Below are positions 24,801 through 34,301 of a stretch of 64,000 bases of DNA, in pieces. The DNA comes from Rheinheimera pacifica (GTDB lineage: Bacteria > Pseudomonadota > Gammaproteobacteria > Enterobacterales > Alteromonadaceae): positions 62,001-126,000 of the forward strand of contig NZ_FNXF01000007.1 in NCBI RefSeq assembly GCF_900108485.1. Direction: 5' to 3'. Under the pieces are notes generated by a model. It was not told the origin of the DNA. It saw only the letters and a list, made by a program, of their open reading frames with translations, and did no database searches. Numbering within the stretch: the first letter of the stretch is position 1; each line of letters starts with the position of its first letter. A program made the translations under genes and the position numbers.

Positions 24801-26758
24801 AAACAGGCACCTGCGCCTGTGCTGGAGCTAAAACCAATACTGCCTTGCATAGATTCTGTCAGTTGTTTTGACAACGCCAACCCCAGCCCGGTACCACCTT
24901 TTTGCCGGGTATCGCTGCTGTCGGCCTGCGAAAAGCGCTGAAAAATTGCCGCTTTAAAAGCATCAGCTATGCCCGGCCCAATATCCGTAACACTGATCCG
25001 TACCTGCTGCTGATGCTGCTCAATCTTTACCTCTACGGTCGCAGCATCAGGTGAAAACTTAATAGCATTGGATAGTAAATTAGCCATTACCTGAGCAAAA
25101 CGCAGGCTGTCGACATTAATTAACAGCTGCTCATCACAACCGGTACTGTGCAGTTGTAGCTGAATATTCCTGTCCCTACCGTACGGGCTGTTATCAACCA
25201 CACTTTGCTGCACCATGGTCAACACCGGCTGCGGTTGTAGCACAATTTGCATCATACCGGCAGATAACTTTTCGATATCCAGTAAATCGTCTATCAAACT
25301 GGTAAGGCGCTGGCAGTTATTGTTAGCCAGTTGAAGCAACTGCAAGGCCTGAGGAGGTAAGGTGCCGACACAGCCGGAATTAACCAGTGCTAAGGCGCCG
25401 TTAATCGACGTTAAAGGCGTACGCAGCTCATGGCTTACCGTAGAGACAAACTCGTTTTTTATCCGCTCTAACTGCAAACGCTCGGTAATATCCTGCGCCG
25501 AGGCATATAACTTGCCGGTGACAGGGTCGAGCACTGAAGACCACTGCAAGGTGACATAATGGCCATCTTTATGCTGGTAGCGGTTGCAAAAGCCGGACGT
25601 TACTCTGCCTTGTTGTTGCTCTGTCACTTCAGCATCGGTACTGGTTAGATCGTCAGGGTGGATAAAATCAGTAAAAGGCCGGCTTAGCAGTTCAGCCTCG
25701 CTATACCCGGTTATCCGGCTAAAAGCTGTGTTAACCCGTTCAAAATAATTCTGCTGGTTGGCAATACAGAGAATATCGCGTGACAGTAAAAAGAACTGCT
25801 GCAGTTCGCCACTGGTTTGCTGCTGCTGAGTAACATCTTGCACTGAGCCAATCAGCCGCGCGGGTGCGCTGCCCTGCGGCGTAGTCCACTTTGCCACTTC
25901 ATGTACCCAGCGCAAACGACCATCCGGCAGCACTATACGATGTACTACATTCTGTTCACCCAGCAGCTGTGCCTGTTGCTCACTCTGCTGCACCATGGCC
26001 CTGTCATCCGGGTGTACCAACTGATAAAACAGCTCGACGCTGGGAGAAAACAGCTTTGGGTCAACGCCAAAGATGTCATACACCATCGGCGACCACCACA
26101 GCTCACCACTACTGATATTCGCTTCCCAAAAACCAATGCGGGCATTGCGGCTGGCCATCTCTTGCCGCTCCAACACCAACTGATATTCACGCTGCAACTG
26201 CACGTGCCGGCTAAAGGTATGTACGGTGCTGGCCATTGATGCCATAGCAGCAATAAAATGTTGCTCATCTACCGACCAACTGCGTTGTTCGCTCACCTGC
26301 TCGACACAGATCACGCCGCCAAACCCGTATTCAGACTGGATAACAGCATCTAACATTGAACGAATGCCGGTACTTTGCAAGTAGCCGTCGTTAAACTCGG
26401 CCGTCGCGGGATGGCTGGCTGCATCCGGCGCAGCAATCAGCGCATGTTGCTTTAAGGCATTGAAGTACTTCGGGTAGTTACTGCGCTGCAAACACACGCC
26501 GCTGCTGTGGCTGTTAAGCTGGTATTGATATAAGTCAGTGCACTGTAGTACATCGCTTTGGCTAAATAGCCAGATACTGACGCGGTCTGCGTACAATGTC
26601 TTACTGATTTGTTTAGTCAGAAATTGCCATGCCAGGTTGGTGTCACTGGAAAATAACAACGGTGAGGCCAGTATTCTGGCCTGCAGTGCGAGCAATTGCG
26701 GCCCTTGCCGTGCAGCAGTAGCAGCAGAGGTTTGCGTTGCAGCTGAAGTGGAGTCCAT
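24752..26758 (-). CDS. GAF-PAS-PAS sensor histidine kinase
   Basis: 668-residue soluble kinase without membrane helices. Domains in order: GAF (about 25-190), PAS with PAC (about 205-315, FGVDPKLF...VHPDDRAMV), a second PAS (about 320-435, ITGYSEAEL...IHPDDL), HisKA with H443 in VSHELRTPLTSING, and an ATPase domain with NLLSNAIKFSPDA, DIGPGI and GGTGLGLALSK. A cytosolic signal is expected. No partner regulator is adjacent. It lies convergent with the membrane kinase and ends inside its gene, within the block between prfB and recJ. Confidence 0.9.
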   Translation of the reverse strand: MDSTSAATQTSAATAARQGPQLLALQARILASPLLFSSDTNLAWQFLTKQISKTLYADRVSIWLFSQSDVLQCTDLYQYQLNSHSSGVCLQRSNYPKYFNALKQHALIAAPDAASHPATAEFNDGYLQSTGIRSMLDAVIQSEYGFGGVICVEQVSEQRSWSVDEQHFIAAMASMASTVHTFSRHVQLQREYQLVLERQEMASRNARIGFWEANISSGELWWSPMVYDIFGVDPKLFSPSVELFYQLVHPDDRAMVQQSEQQAQLLGEQNVVHRIVLPDGRLRWVHEVAKWTTPQGSAPARLIGSVQDVTQQQQTSGELQQFFLLSRDILCIANQQNYFERVNTAFSRITGYSEAELLSRPFTDFIHPDDLTSTDAEVTEQQQGRVTSGFCNRYQHKDGHYVTLQWSSVLDPVTGKLYASAQDITERLQLERIKNEFVSTVSHELRTPLTSINGALALVNSGCVGTLPPQALQLLQLANNNCQRLTSLIDDLLDIEKLSAGMMQIVLQPQPVLTMVQQSVVDNSPYGRDRNIQLQLHSTGCDEQLLINVDSLRFAQVMANLLSNAIKFSPDAATVEVKIEQHQQQVRISVTDIGPGIADAFKAAIFQRFSQADSSDTRQKGGTGLGLALSKQLTESMQGSIGFSSSTGAGACFYIDFPLWSGKAEAGD

Positions 26759-26842
26759 TACTACGCCCCGAGCAATTTCCTTATATTCAGCTTAAGGTTT
26801 AGCAGGGCGCAGGGGTTACAGCAAGGCTTTTGCTGTAGCCGG

Positions 26843-28579
26843 TCAAACTGCAATCATATGCCGCACGATTAACTGCAAACTTTGCTTGTCACGGTACTCA
26901 TTAATATCCAGCTGATAGGCCAATTGTACTTTTTGCACATTTACATCAGGCCAGGCTTTGTTGTCGGCATTAAACCAGATGGCATCGACCAGCTTGCCAC
27001 CAGCTGTTTGCAGCATCATTTTCAAATGGCGATCCGCCAGCATCTTTTGGCTGATCAGGTTAAATTCGCCATCAAATACCGGCTCGGGAAAGGCCTGGCC
27101 CCAAGGGCCGGCGTTTTGCAGCAATTGGGCAAAGCCAATATCAAAGCAGTCTGCAGGCAGCTCGCCATCGCTATAGATCACTGCTGTAAGCTGCTCTGCT
27201 GTCAGGTGTTTTTTTGCCGTTAAGCTCAGCGCCAGTTTAAACGTATCTAAACGATCTGCACTGATGGTTAAACCTGCCGCCATGGCATGGCCACCAAATT
27301 TTTTAATTAAGCCAGGATAGTGGCTGGAAATTTCTTCCAGCAAATCGCGAATATGCAGGCCGCTTATCGAGCGTGCCGAGCCTTTAAGCTCGCCCTCATC
27401 GCCCTGGGCAAACACTATAGTTGGCCGGTGAAACTGCTCTTTAATGCGCCCGGCTAAAATCCCAATTACGCCCTGATGCCAGTCGTGCCGGTATAAACAC
27501 AGGGCTTCCGGCAGTTCGGCGCCATCAAATGACAGTTGGCTTAAAAACGCCTGCGCTTCCAGTTGCATGCTTTGCTCGATGGCACGGCGCTCTACATTCA
27601 GGCTGTCCAGCTCAGCGGCGTACTGACGTGCCAACCCCAAATCATTTGCCAGCAGGCAGCTTATACCCAGCGACATATCATCCAGCCGGCCAGCAGCATT
27701 TAACCGTGGCGCTAAGGCAAAGCCAAAGTCGCTGGCGGTCAGCTTGGTTGCGCTGCGGTTGGCAACATCAATCAGTGCCTGAATACCGGGGCGGCATTTG
27801 CCGCTGCGAATACGCATTAAGCCCTGATGTACCAAAATACGGTTATTGCTGTCCAGTGGCACCACATCAGCAACTGTGCCCAGCGCGACTAAATCCAGTA
27901 GCTCAGCTAAGTTGGGTTCGCTAAGCTGCCGTTCGGTGAAATAGTTTTGCTCACGCAGTGCAGCACGCAGTGCCAGCAGCAGATAAAAAGCGACACCAAC
28001 GCCCGCCAGCGCTTTGCTGGGAAAACTACAGCCTGGCTGATTCGGGTTTACAATAGCATCAGCATTGGGTAATTCGTTGCCAGCCAGATGATGGTCGGTT
28101 ACCAGCACTTTAACGCCGGCTTTTTTTGCCAGTGCCACGCCTTCAAGGGCGGATATGCCATTATCCACGGTAACTATCAGCTCGGCGCCCTGCGCTACTG
28201 CCAGCTCGGCCATTTCGGGGGTTAAACCGTAGCCGTATTCAAAGCGGTTAGGCACCAGATATTCCAGTGATTTAAAGCCAAAAGCGCGCAAGCCACTGAT
28301 CAGAACCGCAGTGCTGGTGGCGCCGTCGGCATCAAAATCGCCGACAATGACTAAATGTTGCTGTTGTTGCAGGGCTTCAATTAATAACGCTGTGGCTGCA
28401 TCAATACCTTTTAGCTGTTGAAACGGCAATAAGCGGCCGGCGCCACGTTCAAGCTCATTGGAATGCACTACCCCGCGACAGGCATACAGCTGCTTAAGCA
28501 CGGGGTGGGTGTTATCAGGTAAGTCAGGTAATACGCCGGGCATTACCCGGCGTTGAATAAAGCGGTTTACTGCAGACAT
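26843..28579 (-). CDS. recJ: Single-stranded-DNA exonuclease RecJ
   Basis: 5'-3' ssDNA exonuclease used in RecFOR recombination and mismatch repair. The 578-residue product has the DHH-family motifs GDFDADGATS (motif I), VDNGISA (II), TDHHLAG (III, DHH) and the DHHA1-type GGHAMAAGLT, followed by the C-terminal OB fold. Length matches the E. coli protein. It is followed by 9 bp and then dsbC upstream in the transcript order xerD-dsbC-recJ, as in E. coli. Confidence 0.96.
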   Translation of the reverse strand: MSAVNRFIQRRVMPGVLPDLPDNTHPVLKQLYACRGVVHSNELERGAGRLLPFQQLKGIDAATALLIEALQQQQHLVIVGDFDADGATSTAVLISGLRAFGFKSLEYLVPNRFEYGYGLTPEMAELAVAQGAELIVTVDNGISALEGVALAKKAGVKVLVTDHHLAGNELPNADAIVNPNQPGCSFPSKALAGVGVAFYLLLALRAALREQNYFTERQLSEPNLAELLDLVALGTVADVVPLDSNNRILVHQGLMRIRSGKCRPGIQALIDVANRSATKLTASDFGFALAPRLNAAGRLDDMSLGISCLLANDLGLARQYAAELDSLNVERRAIEQSMQLEAQAFLSQLSFDGAELPEALCLYRHDWHQGVIGILAGRIKEQFHRPTIVFAQGDEGELKGSARSISGLHIRDLLEEISSHYPGLIKKFGGHAMAAGLTISADRLDTFKLALSLTAKKHLTAEQLTAVIYSDGELPADCFDIGFAQLLQNAGPWGQAFPEPVFDGEFNLISQKMLADRHLKMMLQTAGGKLVDAIWFNADNKAWPDVNVQKVQLAYQLDINEYRDKQSLQLIVRHMIAV

Positions 28580-28588
28580 AGGCGGTTG

Positions 28589-29302
28589 TTATTCCGCCTG
28601 CAGTTGGGCTAACAGCGCCTTGGCAGGCTGATAGCCCGGAATTAAACGGCCGCTGGGTAAAATAATGGCCGGTGTACCGTTAATGCCAAAAGACTGGCCT
28701 AATTCGTACTGAGTTTTCACCGGATTATTACACATAGCGGGTTTAACATTCTTACCGTCTTTTGCAGCGTTCATCGCGCCCCGGCTGTCTTTTGTACACC
28801 AGATATGCTGCATTTGCAGATAGGTTTCAGATGTCAGGCCGCCCCGCGGAAATGCCATATAACGTACTGTAATACCGGCATCGTTATAATCCTTCATCTC
28901 GTTGTGTAATTTGCGGCAATAGCCACAGCTGGGATCGGTAAATACGTTAATGACGTATTTTTCCTTTTTGGCTTTGTATTCAATAGTGCCGCTTTTATTT
29001 GCCGCCACCTGTTGCTGAATATAAGGCCGCATTTGCTCGTCGTTAACCAGCACTTTGTTGGTTAAGTCATAAATGTTACCTTCAATAAAATACTGGCCAT
29101 CTTTTGAGGTAAAAAACAGGCCTTTATTGGTAAATACCTGCAACAGGCCGTCCAGTGGTGCCTCAGAGATGGCATTTACCGATAAATTCAGCATAGCAAA
29201 CTGCTGCTTCACCTGATTGTGCTGGGCATCAATATCGCTGCTTTGCGCACTGGCTGCTGCAATAAATCCAAGGCTACATAACGCTGATACAAACTTGTTC
29301 AT
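28589..29302 (-). CDS. dsbC: Thiol:disulfide interchange protein DsbC
   Basis: Periplasmic disulfide isomerase. The 237-residue precursor starts at MNKFVSALCSLGF with a signal peptide cut after ASAQ; an in-frame extension of 25 residues upstream is rejected because it would spoil the signal. An N-terminal dimerisation domain covers about 25-85. The thioredoxin domain carries the CGYC active site (C126-C129) and the cis-Pro loop GTPAIIL. Second gene of xerD-dsbC-recJ. Confidence 0.95.
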   Translation of the reverse strand: MNKFVSALCSLGFIAAASAQSSDIDAQHNQVKQQFAMLNLSVNAISEAPLDGLLQVFTNKGLFFTSKDGQYFIEGNIYDLTNKVLVNDEQMRPYIQQQVAANKSGTIEYKAKKEKYVINVFTDPSCGYCRKLHNEMKDYNDAGITVRYMAFPRGGLTSETYLQMQHIWCTKDSRGAMNAAKDGKNVKPAMCNNPVKTQYELGQSFGINGTPAIILPSGRLIPGYQPAKALLAQLQAE

Positions 29303-29321
29303 ACTGTTTCCTGTTCTGCGC

Positions 29322-30260
29322 CTAACCGCGCGGGTGATGTTGCTGATGCAGGCTTTGTAACCTTGCCTGCGCGACATGGGTATAAATTTGTGTGGTAGAT
29401 AAGTCGCTGTGGCCCAGCAACATTTGTACTACACGCAAATCTGCGCCATGGTTCAGTAAATGGGTGGCAAAAGCGTGGCGCAATGTATGCGGCGACAGCT
29501 CGGCCTGAATGTGCGCTACTTTGGCATAAAACTTAATACGGTGCCAGAAGGTTTGCCGCGTCATCTGCTGTGCACGATTGCTTGGAAATACCACATCCAG
29601 CATCTGGCCGCCGAGCAACTGTACCCGCGCTTCGCGTAAATAGCGTGTCAGCCAGTGCGCGGCTTCTTCGCCCATCGGCACCAGCCGCTCTTTCTGGCCT
29701 TTACCCACTACCCTTACCAGACCGTGCTGCAGGTTAAGTTGTTGCATCGACAAGCCCACTAATTCAGAAACCCGCAAACCGCTGGCGTACAACAGCTCGA
29801 GCATGGCTTTATCGCGAAACTGAATAAGGTCAGTTAAATCAGGCGCATTTAGCAGGGCATCTACATCTTGCTCTGACAAACTTTTAGGCAGGCTGCGGCC
29901 CAGTTTCGGGTTTAACAGCTGCGTAAGCGGGTTGTTGGCAATTTTGCCGCTTTGATGCGCATAAGCGTAAAAACGGCGCAAACTGCTCAGCGCGCGTGAG
30001 GTACTGCGCGGGCTGTACTGTTTGTCATAACGCTGCGCCAGATAGCGGTTTACCAACATGCTGTCGGTGCTGAGCAACTGCTGGTTTTGCCCGGCGATAA
30101 AAGCGGCAAACTTTTTTAAATCGGTGCCATAGGCACTAAGCGTATGTTCACTGACGCCTTTATCCAGCCACAGCTGATCAAGAAAGGCACTGATAAGCTG
30201 TAAATCGGCCGCCTGGGGTTGCGCAGTTTCTGACATGGTTTCTGATACTGTTTTTGACAT
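29322..30260 (-). CDS. xerD: Site-specific tyrosine recombinase XerD
   Basis: Resolves chromosome dimers at dif with XerC under FtsK control. The 312-residue product has the N-terminal SAM-like core-binding domain and the catalytic set R163 (ASGLRVSEL), K187, H258-R261 (HTLRHAFATH), H284 (LLGHSDLS) and Y293 (TQIYTHV), ending LHQQHHPRG as in E. coli. A start eight codons later (MSETAQ) is also possible. It leads the xerD-dsbC-recJ operon, divergent from fldB. Confidence 0.96.
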   Translation of the reverse strand: MSKTVSETMSETAQPQAADLQLISAFLDQLWLDKGVSEHTLSAYGTDLKKFAAFIAGQNQQLLSTDSMLVNRYLAQRYDKQYSPRSTSRALSSLRRFYAYAHQSGKIANNPLTQLLNPKLGRSLPKSLSEQDVDALLNAPDLTDLIQFRDKAMLELLYASGLRVSELVGLSMQQLNLQHGLVRVVGKGQKERLVPMGEEAAHWLTRYLREARVQLLGGQMLDVVFPSNRAQQMTRQTFWHRIKFYAKVAHIQAELSPHTLRHAFATHLLNHGADLRVVQMLLGHSDLSTTQIYTHVAQARLQSLHQQHHPRG

Positions 30261-30392
30261 GGCATTCCGCCTGTAATACTGCCGTTATGTTAGCGCATAG
30301 CACAGTGCAGGCAAAGCCGGGATTTTGCCGGTGCTGCTATTCTGCTACACTGCGCGTCTTTACTGTTGGCGTTATGGTGTAATAAGACAGAC

Positions 30393-30911
30393 ATGAAAAT
30401 CGGTTTATTTTATGGCTCTACCACCTGCTATACCGAAATGGTTGCAGAGAAAATTCAGGCATTAATTGGTGCCGACACAATAGATCTGCACAATATCAAG
30501 CAGGTGCCATTAAGCAAAATGGCCGACTACGATATTTTAATTCTTGGCTTATCGACCTGGGATTTTGGCGAAATTCAGGAAGACTGGGAAGCGCACTGGG
30601 ACGACATCAGCGGCGTAGATTTAAGCGGCAAAATTGTGGCCATTTACGGCATGGGCGACCAACTGGGCTACGCCGAATGGTTTATTGATGCCGTGGGTAT
30701 GCTGCACGACGCCATAGCGCCACAAAACCCGCAGCGCATTGGTTACTGGCCCACCGCCGGTTACGACTTTATTGCCTCTAAAGCGCTAACAGCAGACGGT
30801 GAGCTGTTTTATGGCCTGGCGCTGGACGATGAAAACCAGTACGACTTAACCGACGCCCGTTTAAATGACTGGGTAAGCCAGATTTTGCAGGAAATTGCCA
30901 GCCAGCTTTAG
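30393..30911 (+). CDS. fldB: Flavodoxin FldB
   Basis: 172-residue FMN electron carrier. The phosphate-binding loop is seen in FYGSTTCYTEMV, and the flavin-stacking regions in STWDFGEIQEDWE and MGDQLGYAEWF. The start at MKIGLFYG is the family start; an upstream in-frame ATG is rejected. The position divergent from xerD is the E. coli fldB location. Confidence 0.94.
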   Translation: MKIGLFYGSTTCYTEMVAEKIQALIGADTIDLHNIKQVPLSKMADYDILILGLSTWDFGEIQEDWEAHWDDISGVDLSGKIVAIYGMGDQLGYAEWFIDAVGMLHDAIAPQNPQRIGYWPTAGYDFIASKALTADGELFYGLALDDENQYDLTDARLNDWVSQILQEIASQL

Positions 30912-30921
30912 ATAAACGCGG

Positions 30922-31653
30922 CTAAAACTTCAGATAAAAATCTTTTAATAATGCTTTGTATTGTGCGCTGTAACCACCATCGGCCTGATGACCTGACTGA
31001 TGACCCGACTGACGAATAGTCAGGCTGCTGTATTCAGTATCTGCCGGGTAACGGCTTAAGCACAACAGCACCCGCTGCACCGGCTTAGTGTCGTTGCTGC
31101 GCACCGCACAATATTGCGGCACAAACCAGCCTTGCGCCTGTGCCAGTGCTAACAGGCTTTGTGCACTACTAAGCGGTAAGATAAGCGCAAAAACACCTTC
31201 GCTGTGCAACAACTCAGCCGCCTTTTGCAATAAAGCGCCAAAGGGCAAACTGTCGGTATGCCGTGCCTGATGCCGTTTGGCATCCTTAGCGCCCAGCGCC
31301 TGCTGAAAAAAAGGTGGGTTAGACACAATTAAACGGTAACGTTCACCGGGCTGATACGTTAGAATATCGCCCTTTATCAGCCGTATAGTGTCGGGCCAGC
31401 AGCTAAGTGCCACATTTTCGCAGGCTTGCTCTGCGGCGTCGGGGTCCAGTTCAATTGCGGTAATGGGTAAAGCCCCGTTGCTGCGCTGTGCCAGCATCAG
31501 GCTGATAAGGCCACTGCCGCTGCCAATATCCAGAATATTGCCCGCTGCAGGCACAGGTGCCCAGGCGCCAAGCAATAAACCGTCGGTGCCTACTTTCATC
31601 GCGCACCGATCATGAGCTACATAGAATTTTTTACATTGAAATCCGGCCGACAT
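30922..31653 (-). CDS. trmN6: tRNA1(Val) A37 N6-methyltransferase
   Basis: Methylates adenine 37 of tRNA-Val using AdoMet (YfiC). The 243-residue product has the AdoMet motif DIGSGSGLISLML and the N6-adenine catalytic motif NPPFF. The start MSAGFQCKKFYVAHDRCAM resembles the usual N-terminus; a 32-residue upstream extension is rejected. It is divergent from srmB, as in E. coli. Confidence 0.92.
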   Translation of the reverse strand: MSAGFQCKKFYVAHDRCAMKVGTDGLLLGAWAPVPAAGNILDIGSGSGLISLMLAQRSNGALPITAIELDPDAAEQACENVALSCWPDTIRLIKGDILTYQPGERYRLIVSNPPFFQQALGAKDAKRHQARHTDSLPFGALLQKAAELLHSEGVFALILPLSSAQSLLALAQAQGWFVPQYCAVRSNDTKPVQRVLLCLSRYPADTEYSSLTIRQSGHQSGHQADGGYSAQYKALLKDFYLKF

Positions 31654-31725
31654 CAGCACCTCCGCCGCCAGTTTACGGCGAATCGGGCGCAGTGTCACCG
31701 GGCAGGCAACAATGCTGAGGACAAG

Positions 31726-32949
31726 ATGACAACATTCGCAGATTTTCAACTGGACGATGATATTAACCGCGCCATCAGTATGCGCGGTTTCGAGGCGCCC
31801 ACGCTGATCCAGGAAATGGCGATCCCATTGGCACTGGAAGGTAAAGACTTACTGGCCAGCGCCCCTACCGGCACCGGTAAAACGCTGGCGTTTGTGTTGC
31901 CTGCCATTCAGTACCTGCTCGACTTTGGCCGCAAAGACCCTGGCTTTGCCCGCGTGCTGGTTATGACACCAACCCGCGAGCTGGCGTATCAGGTATACGA
32001 CGAGTTTAAGCATTTTACCCAGTTTACCGAGCTTAATGTCGGTGTAATCACCGGTGGTATTAACTACGGCAGCCATAAAGATACGCTGGAAAAAAACAAC
32101 GATATTCTTATCGCCACGCCCGGCCGGTTAACTGAATACCTGGACGAAGAAAGCTTTCAGGCCGATGAAGTAGAACTGCTGATTCTGGATGAAGCCGACC
32201 GCATGCTGGATATGGGCTTTATCGGCGAGATGAACCGCATAGTGCTGGAGGCGCGCCGCCGCAGGCAGACGTTTTTATTCTCTGCCACGCTGGAAGGCGT
32301 TAATTTAGAACGTTTTGCCGCACGTGCGTTAAAAGAGCCCGAGCGGGTTGAAGCCATACCATCGCGTAAAGAAAACGCTAAAATTCTGCAATGGGTACAT
32401 TTAGCTGATGACGCCCAGCATAAACTGGCACTGCTTATTCATCTGCTAAAACAGCCGGATGTGACCAAAACCATCGTATTTATTAAAACCCGTGAGCGCC
32501 TGGCCAGCTTAACCGGCCAGCTGGAAACCGCCGGTTTGCGCTGCGGCTGGTTACAGGGCGAAATGCCACAGGATAAACGCATGCAGGCAGTTGAGCGTTT
32601 CAGCTCTGGCCGGGTTAATATTTTACTGGCAACCGATATTGCCGCCCGCGGCCTGGATATTGACGATGTAAGCCATGTAATTAACTTTGATATGCCGCGC
32701 AGTGCCGACGTATACCTGCACCGCATTGGCCGCACCGGCCGCGCCGGTAAAAAAGGCACGGCGATATCGCTGATTGAAGCGCACGATATGGCCATATTGG
32801 CCAAAGTAGAACGCTATGTAGAGCAAAAACTAAAGCGCCGCGTGATAGAAGCGCTGCGGCCGAAAAACAAAGAAGCCAAAGTGCCGGTGAAAAAGAAAAA
32901 GCCCACCAAGGCCGCAGCGAAAAAAGCCGCTAAAAACACGAAAAAATAA
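31726..32949 (+). CDS. srmB: ATP-dependent RNA helicase SrmB
   Basis: DEAD-box helicase acting early in 50S ribosome assembly. The 407-residue product has the Q motif (GFEAPTLIQ), Walker A APTGTGKT, PTRELA, DEAD in ILDEADRML, SAT, ARGLDIDDVSH and HRIGRTGRAG, with a short Lys/Ala-rich tail (KKKKPTKAAAKKAAK). The ATG at 31726 starts the conserved sequence MTTFADFQLD; a longer in-frame open stretch before it is not used. A hairpin follows the stop. Confidence 0.95.
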   Translation: MTTFADFQLDDDINRAISMRGFEAPTLIQEMAIPLALEGKDLLASAPTGTGKTLAFVLPAIQYLLDFGRKDPGFARVLVMTPTRELAYQVYDEFKHFTQFTELNVGVITGGINYGSHKDTLEKNNDILIATPGRLTEYLDEESFQADEVELLILDEADRMLDMGFIGEMNRIVLEARRRRQTFLFSATLEGVNLERFAARALKEPERVEAIPSRKENAKILQWVHLADDAQHKLALLIHLLKQPDVTKTIVFIKTRERLASLTGQLETAGLRCGWLQGEMPQDKRMQAVERFSSGRVNILLATDIAARGLDIDDVSHVINFDMPRSADVYLHRIGRTGRAGKKGTAISLIEAHDMAILAKVERYVEQKLKRRVIEALRPKNKEAKVPVKKKKPTKAAAKKAAKNTKK

Positions 32950-32965
32950 GCTTAACCACCGGCAA

Positions 32966-33003
32966 CCGCCGCTCGCAAAAACAGCGGCGGCTATCGCATT
33001 TTT
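32966..33003 (+). terminator. Terminator after srmB
   Basis: Perfect 8-bp stem CCGCCGCT (32966-32973) / AGCGGCGG (32983-32990) with a 9-base loop. A T-rich stretch comes only 8-13 bases later, so efficiency is uncertain. Confidence 0.55.
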
Positions 33004-33095
33004 GCTGTGCAATCTTGGAATTATTTAGTTAAGCTGCTATTGGTAGTTTGAATAAATTATTAGCCCAGTGAATTGATAGCCAGTGGAGTTGCTTA

Positions 33096-34148
33096 ATGGA
33101 CAAAAGACAATTTATAAAAAGCTGTGCCCTGACCGCCGCCCTGTTACCGCTGGCCGGTTGCAGCAGCGTAATGGCCGCCCCTGCAGGCGGTAATAACAAA
33201 CGCCTGTTACCACTGGCATTAAACAAAGGCGATACCGTCGCCCTGGTTAGCCCCTCTAAAGCCACCGATGAAGCCCTGGATTTACAAATTGCCCAAGAGG
33301 TGATGCAGGCGCTTGGTTTTAAGGTAAAAACCGGCAAACACCTTGCCGCGCGCCGTGGCCATTTGGCCGGTACCGACGCTGAGCGCGCCAGCGATATTAA
33401 CGCCATGTTTGCCGACAAAGAAGTAAAAGCTATTATTTGCCTGCGCGGTGGCTCGGGTGCCGCACGGTTATTGCCCCTGCTGGATTACAAGCTTATTCGC
33501 AACAACCCCAAGGTTTTACTGGGTTATTCAGACATTACCGCGCTGCACAATGCCATTCATGCCCAGACCGGTTTAATCAGTTTCCATGGCCCGAACGGCA
33601 CCGGCAGCTGGAACAGCTTTAATGCCGATCAGTTTCAGCGGGTATTTTTCGATCGCGAATTAATGCAGTACCAAAATGTGCTGGACGCCAAAGACGAGCT
33701 GGTAGCACGGCAAAACCGCACCGTAACCATTACCGGTGGTAAAGTTCAGGGCGAGCTGGTTGGGGGGAATCTTACGGTACTAACCGCACTGGCAGGCTCG
33801 CCTTATTTACCTGATTTCACCGGTAAAATTTTATTTTTAGAAGATGTAGAAGAAGCCCCCTACCGCATCGACCGTATGCTTAGCACACTAAAACTGATGG
33901 GCGCGCTGGATAAAATAGCCGGTTTTATTTTCGGGGAATGCACTGCATGCCGCCCCAGCGGTGGTTATGGCTGGCTAACGATGGACCAGATTTTTGAAGA
34001 CCATATTAAACCGCTGAATATACCGGCATACCGCGGCGCCATGATTGGCCACATCCGCCAGCAGTTTATTGTGCCGGTGGGTGGCCGCGTTGAGCTGGAT
34101 GCCGATGCCGGTACCTTCCGTTTGCTGGAAAGTGTGTTTCAAAGTTAA
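33096..34148 (+). CDS. LD-carboxypeptidase (S66 family), lipoprotein
   Basis: Peptidase of the LdcA family that trims muropeptide tetrapeptides, or a related microcin-resistance protein. The lipobox LAGC ends at C22, so it is predicted to be a lipoprotein at the inner or outer membrane, unlike cytosolic E. coli LdcA. The nucleophile S145 (LLGYSDIT), the glutamate in FLEDVEEAPYRIDRML and the histidine in IGHIRQQF form the family triad. The N-terminus MDKRQFIKSCALTAAL is slightly Tat-like but lacks RR. 350 residues, normal for secreted members. Confidence 0.87.
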   Translation: MDKRQFIKSCALTAALLPLAGCSSVMAAPAGGNNKRLLPLALNKGDTVALVSPSKATDEALDLQIAQEVMQALGFKVKTGKHLAARRGHLAGTDAERASDINAMFADKEVKAIICLRGGSGAARLLPLLDYKLIRNNPKVLLGYSDITALHNAIHAQTGLISFHGPNGTGSWNSFNADQFQRVFFDRELMQYQNVLDAKDELVARQNRTVTITGGKVQGELVGGNLTVLTALAGSPYLPDFTGKILFLEDVEEAPYRIDRMLSTLKLMGALDKIAGFIFGECTACRPSGGYGWLTMDQIFEDHIKPLNIPAYRGAMIGHIRQQFIVPVGGRVELDADAGTFRLLESVFQS

Positions 34149-34159
34149 TGCTGACCAGT

Positions 34160-34288
34160 AGAGGATTCGGATTACTCTAAGCCGACCGTTGCAGGCCAGC
34201 ACAGCTGTTCCCCAGCAAGGATGAAGTTTATAATCGAGCCTACAGGGAAGTATTTACGGCGTGTCGGTGTGAGTAATGCGGATCCTCT
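34160..34288. repeat. Structured intergenic repeat, copy B
   Basis: Arms 34160-34177 and 34271-34288 pair at 16 of 18 positions (AGAGGATTCGGATTACTC against the reverse complement). They enclose 93 bp with the core 34232-34261, which equals the core of copy A (10844-10873) but for one base. The bases just inside the left arm (TAAGC, then GACCGTTG) also match copy A (TAAGCGAACCGTTG). The arms themselves differ completely from copy A. It lies between convergent genes. Confidence 0.75.
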
Positions 34289-34301
34289 TACTACTGAACT
34301 T

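Noticed and set aside
31612-31725. 38-residue N-terminal extension of SrmB
   Set aside because: It would overlap trmN6 on the other strand; the conserved sequence begins at the ATG at 31726.
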